Shown here piece by piece: positions 17,419 through 25,170 of a stretch of 64,000 bases of DNA. The notes beneath the pieces were generated by a model, which saw nothing but the letters and a program-made list of their open reading frames with translations, did not search any database and had not been told where the DNA came from. The translations under genes and the position numbers were made by a program. The stretch's first letter is position 1. Each line of letters opens with the position of its first letter. Source of the DNA: JBDFMH01 sp047238125 (GTDB lineage Bacteria; Pseudomonadota; Alphaproteobacteria; Sphingomonadales; Sphingomonadaceae); contig NZ_JBDFMH010000001.1 in NCBI RefSeq assembly GCF_047238125.1, positions 2,976,001 through 3,040,000 on the forward strand, in the 5' to 3' direction.

Positions 17419-17700
17419 ATGAGCCATGCCCGCATCTATCAGCTCGACAAGAGCGCCATGCAATCCGGCCGCGCACGCGCCGGCCGCTGGGTGCTGGAAC
17501 ATGAACCGGCCGAGGCAAAGCGCGCCGATCCGTTGACCGGCTGGGCAGGATCGGGCGACACCAACGGCCAGGTCCGGCTGACCTTCGATACGCTGGATGC
17601 CGCGCGCGCCTATGCGGAAAAGGCCGGGCTCACGCCGCGGATCGTGCCTGCCGCGGAACGCGTGCTCAAGATCCAGGCCTACGCCGACAACTTCCGCTAA
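17419..17700 (+). CDS. NADH dehydrogenase accessory subunit, NDUFS4-like
   Basis: 93 residues beginning MSHARIYQLDKSAMQSGRARAGRWVLEHEP. The pattern IYxPxKxAMQSG...WxLE, then PLTGWAGSGDTNGQVRLTFDTLDAARAYAEKAGL and a C-terminal KIQAYADNFR is that of the complex I 18-kDa subunit family (PF04800) retained in alphaproteobacteria. It stabilises the peripheral arm of complex I on the cytoplasmic side. No other nuo gene is nearby, which is usual for this subunit. Its stop overlaps the hisD stop on the other strand. Confidence 0.88.
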   Translation: MSHARIYQLDKSAMQSGRARAGRWVLEHEPAEAKRADPLTGWAGSGDTNGQVRLTFDTLDAARAYAEKAGLTPRIVPAAERVLKIQAYADNFR

Positions 17701-18983
17701 AGCCGGAGCGCCACCGACGCCGCGTGCGCGGGCAGCCCTTCGGCTTCCGCCAGCGCCACGGCCGCCGGCCCGATCGACCGGATCGCGGCGGCGTCGCAGC
17801 CCAGGAAACTGGTGCGCTTCATGAAATCCAGCACCGAAAGCCCGCTGGCGAAACGGGCGCGCCGGCCGGTGGGCAGCACATGGTTCGGCCCGCCGACATA
17901 ATCGCCGACCGCTTCCGGCGTGTGGCGGCCGAGGAAGATCGAACCGGCATGCCGCACCGCGCGGAACAGCGGATCGGGATCGGCGACGGCCAGCTCGAGA
18001 TGCTCGGGCGCCAGCCGGTCGATCAGCGGCGGCGTATCCGCCAGATCGGCCACCACGATGATCGCGCCGTTCGCCTGCCAGCTGGTCCGCGCCGTCTCGC
18101 CAGTCGCCAGCGTCGCGAGCTGGCGATCGACTTCGGCGGCGACCGCGTCGGCGAAGCCCTGATCGTCCGTGAACAGGATCGACTGGCTGGTCGGATCATG
18201 CTCCGCCTGGCTCAGCAGATCGGCGGCGATCCAGGCCGGGTCGTTGGCCGCATCGGCGACCACCACGATCTCCGATGGGCCAGCGACCATGTCGATCCCG
18301 ACGACACCGTAAAGCTGGCGCTTGGCCTCCGCCACCCAGGCATTGCCCGGGCCGACGATCACGTCGACGGCCGCGATCCGCCCGGTGCCGTGGGCAAGCG
18401 CGGCCACCGCCTGGGCGCCGCCGACCCGGAACAGTTGATCGACGCCGGCCAGTTCGGCAGCGGCCAGCACAAGCGGATTGGCCTCGCCACCGGGGGTGGG
18501 CGTGACCATCACCAGCCGATCGACGCCGGCGACCTTGGCCGGCAGCGCGTTCATCAGCACCGACGAGGGATAGGCAGCGCGCCCGCCCGGCACGTACAGC
18601 CCGGCCGCTTCCACCGCCGACCAGCGCGCGCCGAGGCGGACACCGGCGCGATCGGTTTCGTCGCGGTCGGCGGGGCGCTGCGCGGCATGATAGAGGCGGA
18701 TGCGATCGGCGGCGAGATCGAGTGCTGCGCGCAGGTCGCGGGGCAGGCCATCGAGCGCTGCGCGGCGTTCGGCGCGGGGCACTTCCCAGCCGGTGGCATC
18801 CAGATCATGGCCGTCGAAGCGCCGGGTGAGATCTGCCAGCGCCGCATCGCCTTCGCGCCGCACCCGCGCGATGATCGCAGCGACGGCTTCGCGAACATCC
18901 TCGTCCGCCTCCCGGCGGCCATCGACGAGCGCGGCAAAGCCGCTCGCAAACCCGGGATCGACAGTGGCCAGCCGGATGGTCAT
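17697..18983 (-). CDS. hisD: Histidinol dehydrogenase
   Basis: 428 residues from ATG 18983, whose first bases overlap the hisG stop (ATGA). Zinc-dependent, oxidises L-histidinol twice to L-histidine with NAD. Visible landmarks: VPGGRAAYPSSVLMNALPAKVAGV, VDVIVGPGNAWVAEAKRQLYG, IDMVAGPSEIVVVAD, LLSQAEHDPTSQSILFT, and near the end the histidine-bearing LAPEHLELAV and GPNHVLPTG. All regions of the family are present at normal length. Cotranscribed with hisG as the second gene. Confidence 0.96.
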   Translation of the reverse strand: MTIRLATVDPGFASGFAALVDGRREADEDVREAVAAIIARVRREGDAALADLTRRFDGHDLDATGWEVPRAERRAALDGLPRDLRAALDLAADRIRLYHAAQRPADRDETDRAGVRLGARWSAVEAAGLYVPGGRAAYPSSVLMNALPAKVAGVDRLVMVTPTPGGEANPLVLAAAELAGVDQLFRVGGAQAVAALAHGTGRIAAVDVIVGPGNAWVAEAKRQLYGVVGIDMVAGPSEIVVVADAANDPAWIAADLLSQAEHDPTSQSILFTDDQGFADAVAAEVDRQLATLATGETARTSWQANGAIIVVADLADTPPLIDRLAPEHLELAVADPDPLFRAVRHAGSIFLGRHTPEAVGDYVGGPNHVLPTGRRARFASGLSVLDFMKRTSFLGCDAAAIRSIGPAAVALAEAEGLPAHAASVALRL

Positions 18984-19642
18984 GCCGCGCGGGTGGCCCC
19001 GACCGCGGTGCGGAACGCCTCGACCAGCGGCACGATCTCGGGCCGAGTCTTGAAGGCGGCACGATTGACGATCAGGCGCGCCGAAACCTCGGCGATCACC
19101 TCGACTTCGACGAGCCCGTTTTCCTGGAGCGTGCGTCCCGAGGAGACGAGATCGACGATGCGATCGGCGAGGCCGAGCTTCGGTGCGATCTCCATCGCGC
19201 CATTCAGCTTCACGCATTCGGCCTGCACGCCGCGCGCTTCGAAATGGCGGCTCGTCAAAGCCGGATATTTGGTGGCGACGCGGACATGGCTCCAACTGCG
19301 CGGATCGTCCGCAGCGGCCAGACTGGCGGGCTCGGCCACCGAGACGCGGCAGTGACCTATGTCGAGATCTACCGGGGCATAGAGTTCCGAATAATCGAAC
19401 TCCATCAGTACGTCCGACCCGACAACGCCCAACTGGGCCGCGCCGTGGGCGACGAAGGTCGCCACGTCGAATGCGCGGACCCGGATCAGGCCGATCTCGG
19501 GGCGATTGGTGGCGAAGGCGAGCGCGCGGCTATCCTCGTCCGCAAAGGCAGGCTCGGGCTCGATCCCGACGGCAGCGAGCAGCGGCAGCACCTCGCCCAG
19601 GATGCGTCCCTTCGGAATCGCGATGATCAGCTGTCCGGCCAT
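18980..19642 (-). CDS. hisG: ATP phosphoribosyltransferase, short form
   Basis: 220 residues from ATG 19642, opening AGQLIIAIPKGRILGEVLPLL. It adds phosphoribosyl to ATP, the first step of histidine synthesis. The P-loop-like PRPP site reads DRIVDLVSSGRTLQENGL. The C-terminal regulatory domain of long HisG is absent, so by family rule it should need HisZ, which is not in this window. No ribosome site precedes the ATG; instead a promoter ends 8 nt upstream, so the mRNA is probably leaderless. Confidence 0.94.
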   Translation of the reverse strand: MAGQLIIAIPKGRILGEVLPLLAAVGIEPEPAFADEDSRALAFATNRPEIGLIRVRAFDVATFVAHGAAQLGVVGSDVLMEFDYSELYAPVDLDIGHCRVSVAEPASLAAADDPRSWSHVRVATKYPALTSRHFEARGVQAECVKLNGAMEIAPKLGLADRIVDLVSSGRTLQENGLVEVEVIAEVSARLIVNRAAFKTRPEIVPLVEAFRTAVGATRAA

Positions 19643-19650
19643 GCGGCGCG

Positions 19651-19678
19651 CCTTAGGACGGCCGCACGGCCATGGCAA
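19651..19678 (-). promoter_or_regulatory. Promoter of hisGD, predicted leaderless
   Basis: On the minus strand TTGCCA (19678-19673), a 16-nt spacer and CTAAGG (19656-19651), followed after 8 nt by the hisG ATG. Transcription would begin at or within two bases of the start codon. Confidence 0.5.
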
Positions 19679-19684
19679 TTTGGC

Positions 19685-20185
19685 TCAGGCGCTGCGGCTG
19701 GCTTCGAACAGGAACCACGCGCGCTCCTCGGCCTGGTCGGTCCAGTCGTCCAGGATGCCGCTGGTCGCATTGTCCTTGGCTTCGTCGACGATGTCCTTGG
19801 CGTCGCGCAGATATTCCACGAGCTTCAGATTGTCCTCGCGCAGCTCGATCAGCATGTCCTGCGGCGACACGAAATCGGCGTCATTGTCCTTGATCCGCTG
19901 GCGGCGGTGGATGTCGCCGATCGACCGCAAGGTGACGTTGCCGGTCTTGCGCACCCGTTCGGCAATGGCGTCGGTGGTGCCCAGGATCTGGGTCGCCTGA
20001 TCGTCGAGCATCAGGTGATAATCGCGGAAATGCGGGCCCGAGACGTGCCAGTGGAAATTCTTGGTCTTCAGGTACAGCGCGTAGCTGTCCGCTAGGATTC
20101 CATTCAGCGCATCGGCGACGGTGCTGACCGCGTTGCTGGACAGGTCGGTCGGGGTCGCGAGCTTGGGCTTGGGCGCTTTCGCCAT
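19685..20185 (-). CDS. dps: Dps-family DNA-binding ferritin-like protein
   Basis: 166 residues from ATG 20185 with GGAGG upstream. Lysine-rich N-terminal tail (MAKAPKPKLA) as used for DNA contact, then the ferroxidase region with FHWHVSGPHFRDYHLMLDDQ, giving the His and Asp ligands, and DEAKDNATSGILDDWTDQAEERAWFLFEA. Dps forms a 12-mer that oxidises and stores iron with peroxide and shields DNA in starvation or oxidative stress. Single gene. Confidence 0.93.
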   Translation of the reverse strand: MAKAPKPKLATPTDLSSNAVSTVADALNGILADSYALYLKTKNFHWHVSGPHFRDYHLMLDDQATQILGTTDAIAERVRKTGNVTLRSIGDIHRRQRIKDNDADFVSPQDMLIELREDNLKLVEYLRDAKDIVDEAKDNATSGILDDWTDQAEERAWFLFEASRSA

Positions 20186-20310
20186 GGCAATTGGCCTCCA
20201 TCGGGCTGGTTTCGATTCGCTGGCCCAACGAACTATCGCATGTTTGGTGGCATCGGGGAGCCCGCGGCGACCGATTAAAAATCGCGATCAGGCTGATCGC
20301 CGGCAGTGAC

Positions 20311-20880
20311 TCAGATCAAGCGCAGCGCATTCAGCGCGACGATCGTGCCGATCAGTACGAGCAGCGCGCCGGCGGTGGCGCGCATCGGCCGCAGCGGCAG
20401 CCGATCGGCCAGCTGCCGGCCGGCCAGCGCCACGGGCAGCGTCGCCGCCAGCGCGCCCAGGCCGCCGCCGATGCCGGCCAGCACGACGGAATCGGCCCGT
20501 GCCGCCAGGGCGAAGGTCAGGAACTGGGTGCGATCGCCGAACGCCATCACGCCGATCGCGAATGCCGCCGCGCCGAACGCGCCGAGCCGATCGTAGATCG
20601 CCTCGCGCGGCGTGGCCGGGGGGCGGAACATCGTGATGCCTGCGAAGATCAGGGCGAGCCCGCACATCAGCGAAACGGCTCTGAAATTGACGAGATCGGC
20701 AACCAGCGCGCCGCCGGCCGCGGCCAGCAATGCGGTCGCCAGCAACCCAGCGGCGATCCCGCAGAGCACCGCGCCGCGACGATCCGGGAAGCGCGCGACC
20801 AGGGCGAGCGCCATCAGCTGGCTCTTGTCGCCCAGTTCGGCGACCAGCGCGGCAAGGAATGTGGTGAGGAGCGCGTCCAC
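20311..20880 (-). CDS. TMEM165/GDT1 family cation transporter
   Basis: 189 residues from GTG 20880. Two repeats of three helices, each normally centred on an ExGD(K/R)(T/S) motif. The first is intact, VAELGDKSQLMALALVARF; the second reads VMAFGDRTQFLTF, with alanine in place of the glutamate. The family exports or imports Mn2+ or Ca2+ against protons; the Glu pair normally forms the site, so the changed second motif may alter it. No strong ribosome site; it follows the 89-residue gene by 22 nt. Confidence 0.82.
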   Translation of the reverse strand: MDALLTTFLAALVAELGDKSQLMALALVARFPDRRGAVLCGIAAGLLATALLAAAGGALVADLVNFRAVSLMCGLALIFAGITMFRPPATPREAIYDRLGAFGAAAFAIGVMAFGDRTQFLTFALAARADSVVLAGIGGGLGALAATLPVALAGRQLADRLPLRPMRATAGALLVLIGTIVALNALRLI

Positions 20881-20902
20881 GGGGTGGCGGGCGCGCGATG
20901 GA

Positions 20903-21172
20903 TCAGGGGCGCAGTGCGGCGGCAAGCGCGTGGCCGGCAGGGCCATAGAGCGCGCTGCGGCCATCGTTCGCCAGGCCGGCAGACAAAGCTGCGGCGGCAT
21001 CGACGATCGCACCATAACCGTAGAGGCCAGCCAGACCGGCGATCGAATCGATACGGCGGCCAAGCTCGCGCGTCGAGAAGAGGCGGTGATCGCGGGTCAC
21101 CTGATCGATCCGGGCGCGAAGCTCCGCCTCGATGGCGGGATTTTCGAACGTGGTGTCTGCTGCCGTCGCCAT
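20903..21172 (-). CDS. Small hypothetical helical protein
   Basis: 89 residues from ATG 21172 (AAGGAGG 5 nt upstream; the preceding ATG 21175 is too close to it). Predominantly helical with alanine-rich C-terminus; reads like TFENPAIEAELRARIDQVTRDHRLFSTRELGRRIDSIAGLAGLYGYGAIVDAAAAL. The arrangement of a helix pair could suit a histidine-phosphotransfer-like bundle, but the histidine context I would expect for Hpt is not clear. I do not recognise the family. Probably cotranscribed with the GDT1 gene. Confidence 0.6.
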   Translation of the reverse strand: MATAADTTFENPAIEAELRARIDQVTRDHRLFSTRELGRRIDSIAGLAGLYGYGAIVDAAAALSAGLANDGRSALYGPAGHALAAALRP

Positions 21173-21327
21173 CATGGCCTCCTTGATGGCAGCACCTTGG
21201 CCCGGCTTTGGTTAGCGGAGGCTTAAGCACGCTGACAGCCAAGGTTCAGCAAGGCCGCGACCATATGGCCGTTCGGCTTGACTTTCGGGGCGGGGTCCCG
21301 CATTGGCCGCGGCTCCAGCGGAATCGG

Positions 21328-21353
21328 GCGGCGGCGACGCCGCCTTGTTTTTT
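21328..21353 (+). terminator. Terminator-like hairpin in the rpmG leader
   Basis: GGCGGC-GAC-GCCGCC hairpin (21330-21344) followed by TTGTTTTTT, reading rightward. It ends 38 nt before rpmG with no gene upstream on this strand, so it would act in a leader or end a small RNA. Confidence 0.5.
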
Positions 21354-21391
21354 CGTGCCACCGATCATTTCGTCCAGAAGGTTTCAGGGTC

Positions 21392-21559
21392 ATGGCCAAG
21401 CCGACCACCGTCAAGATCAAGCTCGTCAGCACGGCCGATACGGGCTTCTTCTACGTCACGAAGAAGAACCCGCGCACCCAGACCGAAAAGCTGAGCTTCC
21501 GGAAATATGATCCGGTCGTGCGCAAGCATGTCGATTTCAAGGAAGCCAAGATCAAGTAA
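21392..21559 (+). CDS. rpmG: 50S ribosomal protein L33
   Basis: 55 residues, MAKPTTVKIKLVSTADTGFFYVTKKNPRTQTEKLSFRKYDPVVRKHVDFKEAKIK in pattern: the cysteine-free form with KxSxxxxG and the KKNPR...KL..KKYDP core is standard L33. AGGG precedes ATG 21392. Component of the large subunit near the E site. The frame runs in from upstream but earlier residues are not L33. Monocistronic and convergent with divK. Confidence 0.96.
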   Translation: MAKPTTVKIKLVSTADTGFFYVTKKNPRTQTEKLSFRKYDPVVRKHVDFKEAKIK

Positions 21560-21593
21560 GCGGGCAGTCACGCGCTGCTTGTCGGCTGTGTGA

Positions 21594-21956
21594 CTAGACC
21601 AGCGCTTCGACCGACTGGATGAAGCGCATCACCGAGATCGGCTTCGAAATATAGCCTTCGGCTCCCGCCGCCCGGATCCGATCCTCGTCGCCCTTGGCGG
21701 CATAGGCGGTGACGGCGATGATCGGGATCCGCGCCAGCGTCTCGTCCTGTTTCATGGCGTCGATCAGTTCCAGCCCCGACACATGGGGCAGCTGGATATC
21801 CATGATGACGAGTTCCGGCTGGAAGCTGCGCGCCGCATCCAGCGCGTCACGGCCATCGCTGATGGCCATGGCATCGAAATCATGAGCGCGCAGCAGATCG
21901 CAGAACAGCTTCAGGTTGAGTTCGTTATCCTCGACAACCAGAACTTTCTTCGTCAC
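21594..21956 (-). CDS. divK: Single-domain response regulator, DivK-like
   Basis: 120 residues from GTG 21956 with GAGGG upstream. One receiver domain only: KKVLVVEDNELNLKLFCDLL (acid pair after VVED), phospho-acceptor Asp in ELVIMDIQLPHVSGLELI, Thr in IIAVTAYAAKGDE, and Lys in EGYISKPI. Length and sequence match DivK, the essential cell-cycle phospho-relay protein of alphaproteobacteria. No DNA-binding domain. It shares a 36-bp divergent region with the DUF3572 gene. Confidence 0.88.
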   Translation of the reverse strand: MTKKVLVVEDNELNLKLFCDLLRAHDFDAMAISDGRDALDAARSFQPELVIMDIQLPHVSGLELIDAMKQDETLARIPIIAVTAYAAKGDEDRIRAAGAEGYISKPISVMRFIQSVEALV

Positions 21957-21992
21957 CTGCGACCCTCTGCTGCGGAGGCCCGACACTAGGTT

Positions 21993-22289
21993 ATGCACGT
22001 CAAGGACACAATCGCCGAGGACGACGCCCAGACGGTGGCGCTGGCCGCGCTGGCCTGGACGCTGAGCGAGGATGCGCGCGCCCAGCGGTTGCTGGCGCTG
22101 ACCGGGCTCGACGGCGATTCGCTGCGTATGCGTGCGACCGATCCGGCCTTGCTGTCCGCACTGATCGGCTTCCTGGAAACCCATGAGCCCGATCTTATCG
22201 CCTGCGCCGATGCGATCGGGCGAACCCCGGCCGATCTGGTCAGCGCCGGGCAGCGGTTGGGCGGCGATCGGGCCGGCAGCGATTTATGA
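21993..22289 (+). CDS. DUF3572 family protein
   Basis: 98 residues starting MHVKDTIAEDDAQTVALAALAWTLSEDARAQRLLALTGLDGDSLRMRA; the ALAALAWLxxDxxRxxRFLALTGL-type opening and PDLIACADAIG are family features. All-helical, cytoplasmic, function unknown. It is followed by a HAD hydrolase gene overlapping by ATGA, so the two are translated together. Confidence 0.82.
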   Translation: MHVKDTIAEDDAQTVALAALAWTLSEDARAQRLLALTGLDGDSLRMRATDPALLSALIGFLETHEPDLIACADAIGRTPADLVSAGQRLGGDRAGSDL

Positions 22290-22915
22290 GCAGGCCGCTG
22301 CTGATCACCGATTGCGATGAAGTGCTGTTGCACATGGTGACGCATTTCGGCGATTGGGTGGGCGAGGCGCACGACGTCGATTTCGCGCTGGAGACTGGCG
22401 AGTTCGCATCCGCTCTGACCCGGCGGGCAGACGGCAGCGTGCTCGAGAAAGAAGCGGTCTGGCCGCTGCTCGACGGGTTCTTCGCAACCGAGATGCACCG
22501 CCAGACGCTGGTGCCGCATGCCCGCGAAGCGCTTGTGGCGATCGGCGAGCATGCCGAGATCGTGGTGCTGACCAATCTCGGCGATCATTGCCACGCCGGG
22601 CGTGTCGCGCAGCTCGAGGCAGTCGGCATCCGGCACCGTGTGGTCTGCAACCAGGGCGGAAAGGGCCGCCCGGTCGCGCGGCTGATCGAGGAATATCGGC
22701 CGAGCGTGACGGTGTTCGTCGACGATCTGCCGATCCATCACGCGTCGGTCGCGAAACATGCACCGTCGGTGTGGCGGCTGCACATGGTGGCCGAACCGCG
22801 GCTCGCCCCCGGCATCCCGGCGGCGCCCGAAGCGCATGCGCGGATCGACGACTGGGCCGATGCCGAGCCCTGGGTGATCGCGAAGCTACGTGCCGGCGCA
22901 CCCGCTGACGCCTGA
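22286..22915 (+). CDS. HAD-superfamily hydrolase
   Basis: 209 residues from ATG 22286, coupled to DUF3572. HAD motif I is LITDCDEVLLHM (nucleophile Asp of DxD), motif II threonine in EIVVLTNLGDH, motif III Lys in GGKGRP, motif IV acidic pair in VTVFVDDLPIHHAS. These are all the catalytic points of a phosphatase-like HAD. The cap region (residues 40-75, VLEKEAVWPLLDGFF) is short and helical. Substrate unknown; the pairing with DUF3572 is, as I recall, common in sphingomonads. Confidence 0.85.
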   Translation: MSRPLLITDCDEVLLHMVTHFGDWVGEAHDVDFALETGEFASALTRRADGSVLEKEAVWPLLDGFFATEMHRQTLVPHAREALVAIGEHAEIVVLTNLGDHCHAGRVAQLEAVGIRHRVVCNQGGKGRPVARLIEEYRPSVTVFVDDLPIHHASVAKHAPSVWRLHMVAEPRLAPGIPAAPEAHARIDDWADAEPWVIAKLRAGAPADA

Positions 22916-22993
22916 TCCGCCTCGCCTTCACGCCAGTTGAGTGAGTCCAACCGGCGCGCCAAGCTCGGCCGGGCGATCGGCGGGGACACTGCA

Positions 22994-23509
22994 ATGACGA
23001 GCGAGCTTTTCACGGCCGAGGATCGCGCCCGGCTGAACCGGCTCACCGACGAGGCCGAGCTTCGGGCGATGCTGGCCGATGTCGCTGCCCGCATCGACTG
23101 GCTGGACTGGCCCGGCCTGGCGGCGTTGTTCTGGCCGGACGCGCAATTCGACTTCGGTATGTTCAAGGGCGATCTCGCTGCATATCTCGAATTCGTGCGG
23201 ACGCTGGAAGAGGGTTATCGGCGGCGCATGCATCTGTTCGGCATGCCCACCATCCGGATCGATGGCGCCCGCGCGCGACTCGATGCGCCGTCGATCATCG
23301 TCTGCCGCACCGACAATGGCGGCGGCGGAATCGAGGATGTGTTCACCGGGCGCTACGTGCTGTCCGCCGAACGACGCGGAACGGAGTGGCGGTTCGCTTC
23401 GCTCGATTATCTGATGAATTCGATCGACCGGTGGGACCGCGAGACTGACGATCGCACGGCGCCGATGAATTTCTTCGAAGGGTTCGGACCCGATCACCCG
23501 TTGGCCTGA
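22994..23509 (+). CDS. SnoaL/NTF2-like domain protein
   Basis: 171 residues from ATG 22994. Cone-like alpha+beta fold of the SnoaL-like type: LRAMLADVAARIDWLDWPGLAALFWPDAQFDFGMFKGD, RRMHLFGMPTIRIDGARARLDAPSIIVCR, and SAERRGTEWRFASLDYLMNSIDRWDRE. In this fold a pocket can bind small hydrophobic substrates, with a His or Asp catalytic residue; the exact role is unknown. No neighbour gives a hint. Confidence 0.75.
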   Translation: MTSELFTAEDRARLNRLTDEAELRAMLADVAARIDWLDWPGLAALFWPDAQFDFGMFKGDLAAYLEFVRTLEEGYRRRMHLFGMPTIRIDGARARLDAPSIIVCRTDNGGGGIEDVFTGRYVLSAERRGTEWRFASLDYLMNSIDRWDRETDDRTAPMNFFEGFGPDHPLA

Positions 23510-23560
23510 TCCGTCGTTCCGCATTCCCGCTAAAGCCGGACTCCGGGGGAGCGCCGCCGA

Positions 23561-24958
23561 TCAGCCGGTCAGTCCGGCCGCGGTGGCGAGGCCGAGGAAG
23601 GCAAGGAAGCCCATCGAATCTGTCGTCATCGTGACGAACACCGACGAGGCGACCGCGGGGTCGGCATCGAACCGGTCGAGCGTCAGCGGCACCAGCACGC
23701 CGGCCAATCCGGCGATCACGATATTGGCCAGCATCGCGCTGGCGATGACGCCGCCCAGCGCCATGTTCTGGAACACGATCGAGACGCCGGCGCCGATCAC
23801 GACGGCGATCGTCGCGCCGTTCAGCAAGGCCACGCGCAATTCGCGCGTCACGCTGCGCACCATGTTGGATCCGGTCAGCTGGTTCGTGGCCAGCGCGCGC
23901 ACAGTGACCGCCATCGTCTGCGTGCCGGCATTGCCGCCGACCCCCGCCACGATCGGCATCAGGGTCGCCAGCGCCACCATCTGCGCGATCGTGCCTTCGA
24001 ACAGCGCAATGATCGACGAGGCGACCAGCGCCGTCAGCAGATTGGCGAGCAGCCAGCGGACGCGGCTGCGATAGCTGTCGAACACCGGCTCGTTGATGTC
24101 GCCTTCGCCCGCGCCGGACAGCTTCAGGATATCCTCGCCGGCCTCTTCCTGGATGATGTGGACGATGTCGTCGACGGTGATCATGCCGACCAGCCGGCCC
24201 GATCCATCGACGACGGCGGCGGAGATAAGGGCATATTTCTGGAACTTGAGGGCTACTTCCTCCTGATCCATGTCGACCGGGATCAGCGTCTGTTCGCGCT
24301 GCATGACATCGGCGATGGCGATGCCCCGCGGCGTGCGCAGGATCCAGCTGAGCGCGCAGGTGCCGACCGGGTGATGGCGACCGTCGACGACGAAGATCTC
24401 CCAGAAATCGGTCGTCAGATCCTCGTTGCGACGCAGATAGTCGAGCACGTCGCCCACCGTCCAATGTTCGGGCACCGCGATCAGATCGCGCTGCATCAGC
24501 CGGCCGGCCGATTCCTCCGGGAATGACAGCGCTTCCTCGATCGCGGCGCGATCGTCCGGCTCCAGCGCGCGCAGCACGGCGCGCTGGTCCTCGTCGTCCA
24601 TCTCCTCGATGATGGCGACGGCATCGTCGGTATCGAGCTGGGCGGCGATCTCCGCCACTTCCTGCGGATTGAGCGCGTCGATCAGCTCGTCGCGCACCCA
24701 TTCGTTCATTTCGGAAAGGACTTCGCCGTCGAGCAGCTCGGCCAGCGCGGATGCCAGCGGGCGGCGTGCATCGGTCGGGGCAAGCTCGAACAGATCGGCA
24801 ATGTCGGCGGGATGGAGCGGGGCGACCGCATCACGCGCCGCTTCGACATCGCCTTCCTCGACATAGGCCACGATCCGCGCGACGAACTCCGGCGTCAGCC
24901 GATCTTCCTCGTCATGGCTGGCGCGCGCTGCCGGGGCGTCGAAATCGGTTTCCGTCAT
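23561..24958 (-). CDS. mgtE: Magnesium transporter MgtE
   Basis: 465 residues, GGGAG upstream of ATG 24958. N-terminal helical Mg-sensing domain (LHPADIADLFELAP is the typical sequence), a CBS-domain pair (DLIAVPEHWTVGDVLDYLRRNEDL and IPVDMDQEEVALKFQKYALISAAVVDGSGRLVGMITVDDIV), then five membrane helices with MPIVAGVGGNAGTQTMAVTVRALA, the pore signature. Uptake of Mg2+ is gated by intracellular Mg2+. Length normal. Monocistronic. Confidence 0.95.
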   Translation of the reverse strand: MTETDFDAPAARASHDEEDRLTPEFVARIVAYVEEGDVEAARDAVAPLHPADIADLFELAPTDARRPLASALAELLDGEVLSEMNEWVRDELIDALNPQEVAEIAAQLDTDDAVAIIEEMDDEDQRAVLRALEPDDRAAIEEALSFPEESAGRLMQRDLIAVPEHWTVGDVLDYLRRNEDLTTDFWEIFVVDGRHHPVGTCALSWILRTPRGIAIADVMQREQTLIPVDMDQEEVALKFQKYALISAAVVDGSGRLVGMITVDDIVHIIQEEAGEDILKLSGAGEGDINEPVFDSYRSRVRWLLANLLTALVASSIIALFEGTIAQMVALATLMPIVAGVGGNAGTQTMAVTVRALATNQLTGSNMVRSVTRELRVALLNGATIAVVIGAGVSIVFQNMALGGVIASAMLANIVIAGLAGVLVPLTLDRFDADPAVASSVFVTMTTDSMGFLAFLGLATAAGLTG

Positions 24959-25170
24959 GGGCGGGCTCCCTGCCGCAGGCGCGAAGCGGCGATCTAGGCC
25001 GGAAATTCGCGGCTGTCAGCCTTTGTCAGGGGGATTCCGCTGCATAGCGGCTTATGGATGTCGGCGCGGTTTCGGCCGTGCGGGCAGGATGTCAGACGCG
25101 ACCCGCATCCTGTCCGGTTGGACGGCGCACCGAAGGGCTACTCCCTGCGGCTGCGTCGTCCGCCTCCGCA

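Noticed and set aside
25090..25130. Imperfect 11-bp hairpin downstream of the EmrB-type gene as a riboswitch for MgtE
   Set aside because: It is a simple stem with a 14-nt loop, no conserved Mg-sensing core is visible; at most a weak terminator.
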